From the NCBI GenBank assembly GCA_039707655.1, contig CM077671.1, positions 368,182,720 through 368,246,719 of the forward strand: a stretch of DNA of 64,000 nt, read 5' to 3'. This DNA comes from Elymus sibiricus (Eukaryota; Streptophyta; Magnoliopsida; Poales; Poaceae). Positions 58,483-64,000 of the stretch are shown one piece after another (positions within the stretch are counted from its first letter, which is position 1; every line of letters starts with the position of its first letter). A program made the position numbers and the translations under genes. The notes below the pieces were generated by a model. It was not told where the DNA came from. It did not search any database and saw only the letters and a program-made list of their open reading frames with translations.

Positions 58483-59250
58483 GCCGAGGAAGGTCATGAC
58501 GATGGTGGAGGCGCGGCGTTTGTATGCATCAATGGCGTAGTGAATATTTTGTGCAGTTCATATTCATGTAAATTGACGAACTGTTTGTAAATTACTAAGC
58601 GTATGAACTAATGTCAACTAATCCGCTGCAAAATAAGGCATTTTGTTGTGAACATTTGCCAAATGTTTGTGTCGTCTGTTTGTGGGCATGTGGAAATTTA
58701 GGATGAATTTCACGTCTGCGACTGAAATTGAGGATGAACCGTCTGAGATGAGCCCGCCTTGAGAAATCTCAGAAAGAGCTACCCGCCTTGAGTGATGCAA
58801 AAATTCGTGGTTTCGCGACACGACATTTCGTTACAGCGTACAAAATTTATTATGTTAGGAGCACGTGCGATCTTGGTTGCTCCCGCCCAGTTCCTTTACC
58901 AAAATATAGGTGGAAGCGGTATTTCAACTACATGCCGCCCTTCCTCGTCCACCGCACTGACCCTATAGTAAATTTTTAGCTGCCGAGGCATTTCAACCGT
59001 CGCCATCCGTCGTCCACCACCATCTCCACCCACACCATTTACTACTAAATTTTTCAGCAGCAGCGGCACATTCGCAAACACCCCACTGTCCACACAACAC
59101 CCCCCTCCCCCTTCCTCCCCGCTTGAACCCTAGCTCGTCCCCGCCGCCGCCTTCCACCACCAACCTCATCCGGTCTGCCCGTGCCTCATAGCTAAACAGG
59201 TTCAGGGTCCCCACCGATCCACATACACCATTGCTGCCCTGAGTTTTTAG
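58483..59250. other. Spacer and leader upstream of the B3 gene
   Basis: No gene supported in 58483-58980. About 58980-59250 is C-rich and resembles a grass 5' leader. Confidence 0.5.
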
Positions 59251-59999
59251 ATGAGGCCGGTGGTGTCCCTTTCCCCCAGATCCCCATCCCGTACTCCAGA
59301 GAGTCGCAGCCTAATCAGCCCGACCACATCTCCCGTGGAGCTCGAGGAGTGTACGAGCAAAAAGAGGTCTATCATATCCTCTCCGCCGTAAGCTGGTGAG
59401 GTGGGCGACGTCCGCGCCGACCCTTCGATCCCGGACGAACACCTTGCCGCGGGAGCCGGTGAGGACAATGCCTATGTTGCCATGCCGAAGGCTTCAAGTC
59501 TGCGGGCTCGCGTATTCCTCTATCTCAGGAGAGCCGGCTATGACATCAAGCTCGTCAACATCATCGGCTTCACTCGGGCCATGTCACAAGTTAAGTGGTC
59601 CACCGACAACGCCTCTCGTTCAACCGCCGTCGATCTCTTCAAAAGCCCCGCCGCTGATCTCCTCCGCCTCGTGGTCATGGATTTGCGATCCTTCTACGCC
59701 ATCGAGCCCCTTTTGTCATTTCTGAAGGAAAGGTTCTACGGCGGTGGCTTGGGATCATTAACTCCAAAGTCAGATGTCATCCACCAAGATAATGGCACAC
59801 ACTACGGCTGTTACAAGGGAAAACGTCCCATCTACGACATCAGGGAGCGCACCCTAGGCACCTCATATCCCAAGTGGAAGGAGCCCATCCATGACAAGTG
59901 AGGCAACATCCTGTGAGCAAATCATACCTTTTCTAGCTAGCCGTCTTGTACCCATTGTTGTAGTAGCTTTTGCCATGCGATAATCATGCAGTGTTTAAT

Positions 60000-60475
60000 T
60001 GAGCATTTGTCCAGTTGTCTAGCAGATGCCTTGATTTTATCTATCTGGTTGTTAGGTTGGTTGCATTGAGTATTTGTCCAGTTTTCAATGGCTATACTTG
60101 GTGGTTACAGTGAGCATGAATGCCATGTTTCTTTCAGTTATTCACAATGTGATGTTCATTATGTGCAAGTATGAACTGTGCAGTTCAATTTCATCAATAC
60201 CACCTGTTATGCCTGGTGTTGTTAACATGTGCCCTTAACTCCCGCTTTAAACATTTATGCCTTGTTTCTCTGAATTTGGTTGCCAGGTTGGTTGTAATGA
60301 GCATTTGTCTAGTTTTCAAGCAGATGCCTTGCTTTTCGGTATCTGTTTGTTAGGTTGATTGCAGTGAGCATTTGTCTAGTTTTCAAGCGGACGCTTTGCT
60401 TTTTGTTATCTGGTTGTTAGGTTGGTTCCATTGAGCATTTGTCCAGTATCAAATGGCTATATTTGGTTGTTATAG
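60000..60475 (+). repeat. Intronic repeat, ~60-70 bp unit, about five copies
   Basis: TGAGCATTTGTC(C/T)AGTTTTC, then CAGATGCCTTG and ATCTGGTTGTTAGGTTG, recurs near 60000, 60068, 60298, 60367 and 60430 inside the first intron of the B3 gene. Confidence 0.75.
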
Positions 60476-60630
60476 TGATCATAGATGCCTTTTTGATTTC
60501 AAGCAGATACCTCGTAGACTTGGTTGATGTTAAACCTATTGTACTTATCATGACTTTACATGTACTGACACAGGACAACAATGGGAGTGGCCAACGTTTT
60601 CCACCGAGGTTCTTTTCATCCCTCCGCTTA

Positions 60631-60846
60631 TACTCCATCCGTTCCGTCATGTAGTGCAAATAGATTTTTGTGATGTATCTTCATATACCATATAAAATGT
60701 ATACAATATGAAATTTTGTGACGTATCTAATGAAATGGAATTGCAATTCTAGATGTAAATGTTTTTCTCTACAAACTTGGTCAAAGTAAGTAAATGTTGA
60801 CTTCTCAAAATGTTTATAGGCAACACATTGTGGAACTGATGGAGTA
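60631..60846. mobile_element. Stowaway-like MITE
   Basis: TACTCCATCCGTTCCGTCAT at the left and, reverse complemented, TACTCCATCAGTTCCACAAT at the right. Terminal TA may be the TSD. It lies in the B3 gene, between two candidate exons. Confidence 0.8.
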
Positions 60847-61639
60847 ATATATTACACCATTCTACAACTGCATTTTAGCTTCTAATATCGGCTTCTTGCT
60901 TGTAGGTACATATTTATTAGGTAAAGATCCATTACTGGACCCTTTTTGCGTGTGGGGCAATGAAATATTCATGAACCAACATCAAGTTAGGAAACTGAAA
61001 ATGATTGTTAGGGAAAAGAGACGAACAATGCCAATTAGAATATTTGTTTACACTCTATCCAACACAACAGTGAGCTGTAGGATGGTAACTACGAACTCTA
61101 TAGGCTTCTATTAGTACTACCCATAATGAGTTGTCACACAACAATGTCTGAATCTTTTTCTTTTGCAGTGGTTCCCAAAGCAGTTTACTCAAGATTACCT
61201 CGCAAAGTACATGATTGCTGGACATGCAATGAAGGTTAAAATATATCATCCAGACTACAATGAGCATCGAGAAGTCGTAATGAAGACAGTGAAGGATGGG
61301 CGGGCGGCCATCACTAGGGGCTGGCCTAGAGTCGTTCGTGCGTTAGGCATGGAGGAGGGCACAATATGGGCATTCCGCTTCACCTACTCCAGCAACCGGA
61401 ATGTCTTTCGGCTCTCTCTTTACCGTCTTTAATACAACCTTGGTTCCATCATTCTTTATTTTTCCCTTCTGTAGTGTTCCTTTTTTTTGAGAATTGATGC
61501 TTATGTAGTTCTTGAGTATATGTACATGTGAATCGAATTATGCATTCGTTCTTAAACCTACATTTAAATAAATTCGATATGAAATACATGAATTCCTACT
61601 TTCAAATATAAATTATGTGAATTATGAACAAAGGTGTTT

Positions 61640-62482
61640 AATTAGGGGCAAATCATGCTCTACAGGCCATTACAATGCACACAGTTTGATAAAGCAAATC
61701 GTCTGCGATCAACTTCAACATCACACACGTTTCTCCATTCGCGGTGTGTGCGTTGAGTCTCGTCTTCGCACACGGTCACGCAAGAAAGAACGTGTGCGAT
61801 TAATGACACCAGCGTTTGTGCTAGTCTCCTTATCACACACGATTTTGTATTTCGAACTGTGTATGATATCGTGCCCATGGTAAACGTTGGTCAAAGAAGA
61901 ACGCGTGTGATAGGCCTTCATCCGACACAGTTAGTCTGGATGACACGTTTGGGAAGTATGGATCACACATTTGGGACGTTTTGTAAATCACAAACGTTTA
62001 TGAAAAAACGCCCCGTGTGGGATAGATTCAACCTTCGCATACGGTTTTATAATGACAACCGTATGCACTCTTATATCATATCACAGACGGTCATGGTGGA
62101 ACTAAATGTGTGTGATAGCCCCCTTATCATGCACGCTTTATAATCGTGAACTGTTTGCGATTCGTAGCACATCGAAAATGGCGCGACACAGAATAGCGCG
62201 TGCGATGTTAGTGTGATCTCACACGAGTTGCAAGGATGAACCGTATGGGAAATACACCATATCTCAAACGATTCCCCGGTGACCCTCATTTGTGATAGAT
62301 GCGGACATCCCATACACTTAGTTTTGCGAAACGTTTGCGTTCGTTGGCCACCATCGCCGACGGGTTTTCCGTGTCGTGTGGGATGGACCCCCCCTATCGC
62401 CCACACATGCAAGGCAACGGTTCGGAACTACGTCGCGGAAAGGGGTTAAAAACCGTTTGTATAGCACGTGGATGCACCAGTG
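61640..62482 (-). repeat. CACTA right subterminal and terminal repeats
   Basis: Dense motifs related to the left end: AAATCGTCTGCGATC, TCACACACG, CGTGTGCGATTAATG, CGAACTGTGTATGAT, CGCATACGG, ACCGTATGCAC, CATGCACGC and GAACTGTTTGCGATTCG. The end is GATGCACCAGTG at 62471-62482, followed by TAG. Confidence 0.75.
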
Positions 62483-62485
62483 TAG

Positions 62486-63005
62486 GAACATATATCCAGT
62501 TGGATGTGAGTGAGCATGAGTTATTATTGTTGACATCACCCTTGAGGTGAGCGCGTTGGGAGGCGAAACTATAAGCACCTATCTTTCTATGTGTCCGATT
62601 GAAACTTTTTGTTCATGGGTATGCTGTGAGTGTTAGCAATCATAGAAGACTAAATGATGGTTGAGTATGTGGACATGACAAAAGGCTCCGACATGAGACC
62701 CTTCCTGAAAATATGATGAATTGTAGTTGCAAAGTTGACTGAGAACATAGTTTGTTTGTTTTCAATAAGGTTTATGCTTTATACTTCTATATGTTGTGAT
62801 GAATTCTTACTTATTCATGAGAAGTTATATGATGAAAGTATATGAATAAGTTTTCTGATAGAGTTTGTTGCTGTTATGATAATAAGCATGATGCTACTAT
62901 GTCCATATTTTGTTTTTATCGACACCTCTCTCTCAAACCATGATGACATGCTTTTCAATATCGGCTTTTCGCTTGAGGACAAGCGAGGTCTAAGCTTGGG
63001 GGAGT
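62486..63005 (+). other. 3' internal region of the WHAM-like element, resumed after the CACTA
   Basis: It opens GAACATATATCCAGTTGGAT and contains TTGTTGACATCACCC and TTGGGAGGCG. It ends with the polypurine tract AGCTTGGGGGAGT at 62993-63005. No gene. Confidence 0.8.
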
Positions 63006-64000
63006 TGATACGTCCATTTTGCATCATGATTTCCTACTATTAATTATTATGTTTTGATGAATAATAATGCTTTAGGGAGTGATTCTAACGCCTTTTCTCT
63101 CATAATATGCATTGTTTACACAAAGAGGGAGAATACCGGCAGCTGGAATTCTGGACCTCAAAAAGCACATCAGAGATACCTATTCTGCACATCTCCAATG
63201 AAGCTGAAACTTTACGGGGATTATTTTTGGATTTAATAAAAAATACTGGAGCAAAGAACTATCAGAGGGGGCCACCCTGGTGGACACAAGGCACCAGGGC
63301 GCGCCAGGCGCGCCCTGGTGGGTTGTGCCCTCCTCGACCCACCTCCGGTGCCCATCTTCTGGTATATAAGGTCTTTTGACCTAGAAAAAATAAAGAGAGG
63401 ACTTTCGGGACGGAACGCCGCAGTCTCGAGGCGGAACTTGGGCAGGAGCACTTTTGCCCTCCGGCGGAGCAATTTCGCCGGGGGAACTTCCCTCCCGGAT
63501 GGGGAAATCGAAGCCATCATCATCACCAACACCCCACTCATCTTTGGGAGGCCAATCTTCATTAACATCTTCAACAACACCATCTCCTCTCAATCCCTAG
63601 TTCATCTCTTGTGTTAAATCTTTGTATCGGAACCTCAGATTGGTACCTGTGGGTGACTAGTAGTGTTGATTACATCTTGTAGTTGATTACTATAAGGTTT
63701 ATTTGGTGGAAGATTATATGTCCAGATCCATTATGCTATTCAATACCCCTCTGATCTTGAGCATGAATATTATTTGTGAGTAGTAACTTTTGTTCTTGAG
63801 GTCACGGGAGAAGTCATGTTGCAAGTAATCATGTGAATTTGATATGTGTTCGATATTTTGATGATATGTATGTTGTGATTCCCTTAGTGGTATCATGTGA
63901 ACGTCGACTACATGACACTTCACCATCCTTGGGCCTAAGGGAATGCATTGTGGAGTAGTTATTAGATGATGGGTTGCTAGAGTGACAGAAGCTTAAACCC
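63006..64000 (+). repeat. 3' LTR of the WHAM-like element, truncated by the window end
   Basis: Aligns with 7156-8110. TATATAAG at 63363-63370. It keeps a near-perfect palindrome, CCAGGGCGCGCC, one base, GGCGCGCCCTGG, at about 63292-63316, that the 5' LTR has lost. Confidence 0.9.

Larger units (their letters stand above)
59251..61432 (+). pseudogene. B3 DNA-binding domain gene with introns and a premature stop
   Basis: ATG 59251 gives MRPVVSLSPRSPSRTPESRS and ends at TAA 59389-59391. The same frame continues AGEVGDVRADPSIPDEHLAA, LRARVFLYLRRAGYDIKLVN and LFKSPAADLLRLVVMDLRSF to a donor-like CAA|GTGAGG at 59898. Candidate exon near 60577 after CTGACACAG. The next exon begins after TTGTAG (60905), YLLGKDPLLDPFCVWGNEIF to PIRIFVYTLSNTTVSCRM, with donor ATG|GTAACT at 61083. 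The last exon starts after TTTTGCAG (61168): WFPKQFTQDYLAKYM and ITRGWPRVVRALGMEEGTIW, ending FRLSLYRL* at 61430-61432. The last two exons join in phase and make one B3 fold (plant transcription factors; REM-like is possible). A MITE and a minisatellite lie in the introns. The stop and unclear middle exon make it a pseudogene. Confidence 0.65.
25230..62482. mobile_element. CACTA DNA transposon carrying captured genes (Pack-CACTA), with nested insertions
   Basis: The left end reads CACTACTGCAGGATGC. The right end, reverse complemented, reads CACTGGTGCATCC. Both are flanked by TAG (25227-25229, 62483-62485), the 3-base duplication expected for CACTA elements. WHAM sequence is continuous across the joined flanks (AAGATCTAG, then GAACATATATCCAG). 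Both ends carry subterminal repeats of GTGTGCGAT, CGAACTGTGT and AAACGGT types. Removing the Tat element (27613-51848) leaves about 13 kb. No TNP2-like transposase is visible. It holds an F-box/LRR/FBD gene, a coiled-coil gene, a UIM protein gene, a B3 gene, a 5S-like RNA and MITEs. It is probably non-autonomous. Only the four terminal CACT bases are identical at first; 8 of the first 10 bases match. Confidence 0.8.
7156..64000 (+). mobile_element. WHAM-like Gypsy LTR retrotransposon, interrupted by nested insertions, right end outside window
   Basis: The 5' LTR (7156-8619) and 3' LTR (from 63006) start with the same TGATACGTCCATTTTGCA. Between them in order are a primer site, gag and protease (8726-10594), RT/RNase H/integrase (20437-23284), a third ORF (23623-24164), 3' non-coding sequence (24165-25229, resuming 62486-63005) and a polypurine tract. 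Two insertions split it: a Tat-lineage Gypsy element at 10595-20431 and a CACTA at 25230-62482. The left flank ends TGCAG, the expected 5-base TSD, but the other copy is out of range. The coding regions are all broken. The name WHAM is from memory. Confidence 0.85.

Overview
This is plant nuclear DNA from a Triticeae grass (wheat, Aegilops, barley or rye group). The evidence is the repeat content. There is a BARE1/WIS/Angela-type Copia element whose LTR opens TGTTGGAAATATGCCC. Two Gypsy elements have LTRs opening TGATACATC and TGATACGTCC and tRNA-like primer sites of the TGGCGCC(A/G)TTGCC type. There are also Stowaway MITEs ending in CTCC(C/A)TCCG and a CACTA transposon. No intact single-copy host gene was found; nearly the whole window is a nest of transposons. 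Family names (Sabrina-like, WHAM-like, Angela-like) are from memory and tentative. Boundaries come from LTR pairs, primer sites, polypurine tracts and target-site duplications (TSDs) read directly from the sequence.

Layout. Positions 1-5580 are the right part of a pol-less Gypsy element (Sabrina-like). Positions 5581-7155 are a decayed SANT/NAM-associated gene. A WHAM-like Gypsy element starts at 7156 and its 3' LTR (from 63006) runs off the window, so it has been stretched to over 56 kb by insertions. It holds (a) a Tat-lineage Gypsy element at 10595-20431 that splits its polyprotein gene, and (b) a CACTA DNA transposon at 25230-62482 (TSD TAG). The CACTA holds a second, minus-strand Tat-lineage Gypsy element at 27613-51848. 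That element holds a pol-less Copia-type element at 32685-50829 (TSD GTCAT), which holds an Angela-like Copia element at 39338-47948 (TSD GTCTC). The nest is five elements deep.

The CACTA is about 13 kb once its insertions are removed. I see no transposase in it. It carries pieces of at least four host-like genes: an F-box/LRR/FBD gene (minus), a coiled-coil protein gene (plus), a small protein with a ubiquitin-interacting motif and SUMO-interacting-like ends (plus), and a B3 DNA-binding gene with recognisable introns (plus). It also carries a 5S-rRNA-like sequence, several minisatellites and three MITEs. This looks like a gene-capturing (Pack-) CACTA.

The most unusual signals are: arrays of a short palindrome (TCGGT, 3-4 bases, ACCGA) in both the LTR and an internal promoter-like region of the pol-less Copia element, the latter preceding a 708-codon ORF; a 5S-like RNA gene with diverged sequence but preserved helices; spliced antisense ORFs in both Tat elements with the same intron position; and the F-box gene, whose TATA box has been moved 24 kb from its start codon.

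The gene remnants do not form a pathway; they share only their carriage by transposons. Most coding regions have stops or frameshifts. The two most intact reading frames are the 708-codon ORF (open if the Angela-like insert is removed) and the spliced antisense ORF at 28975-29839.
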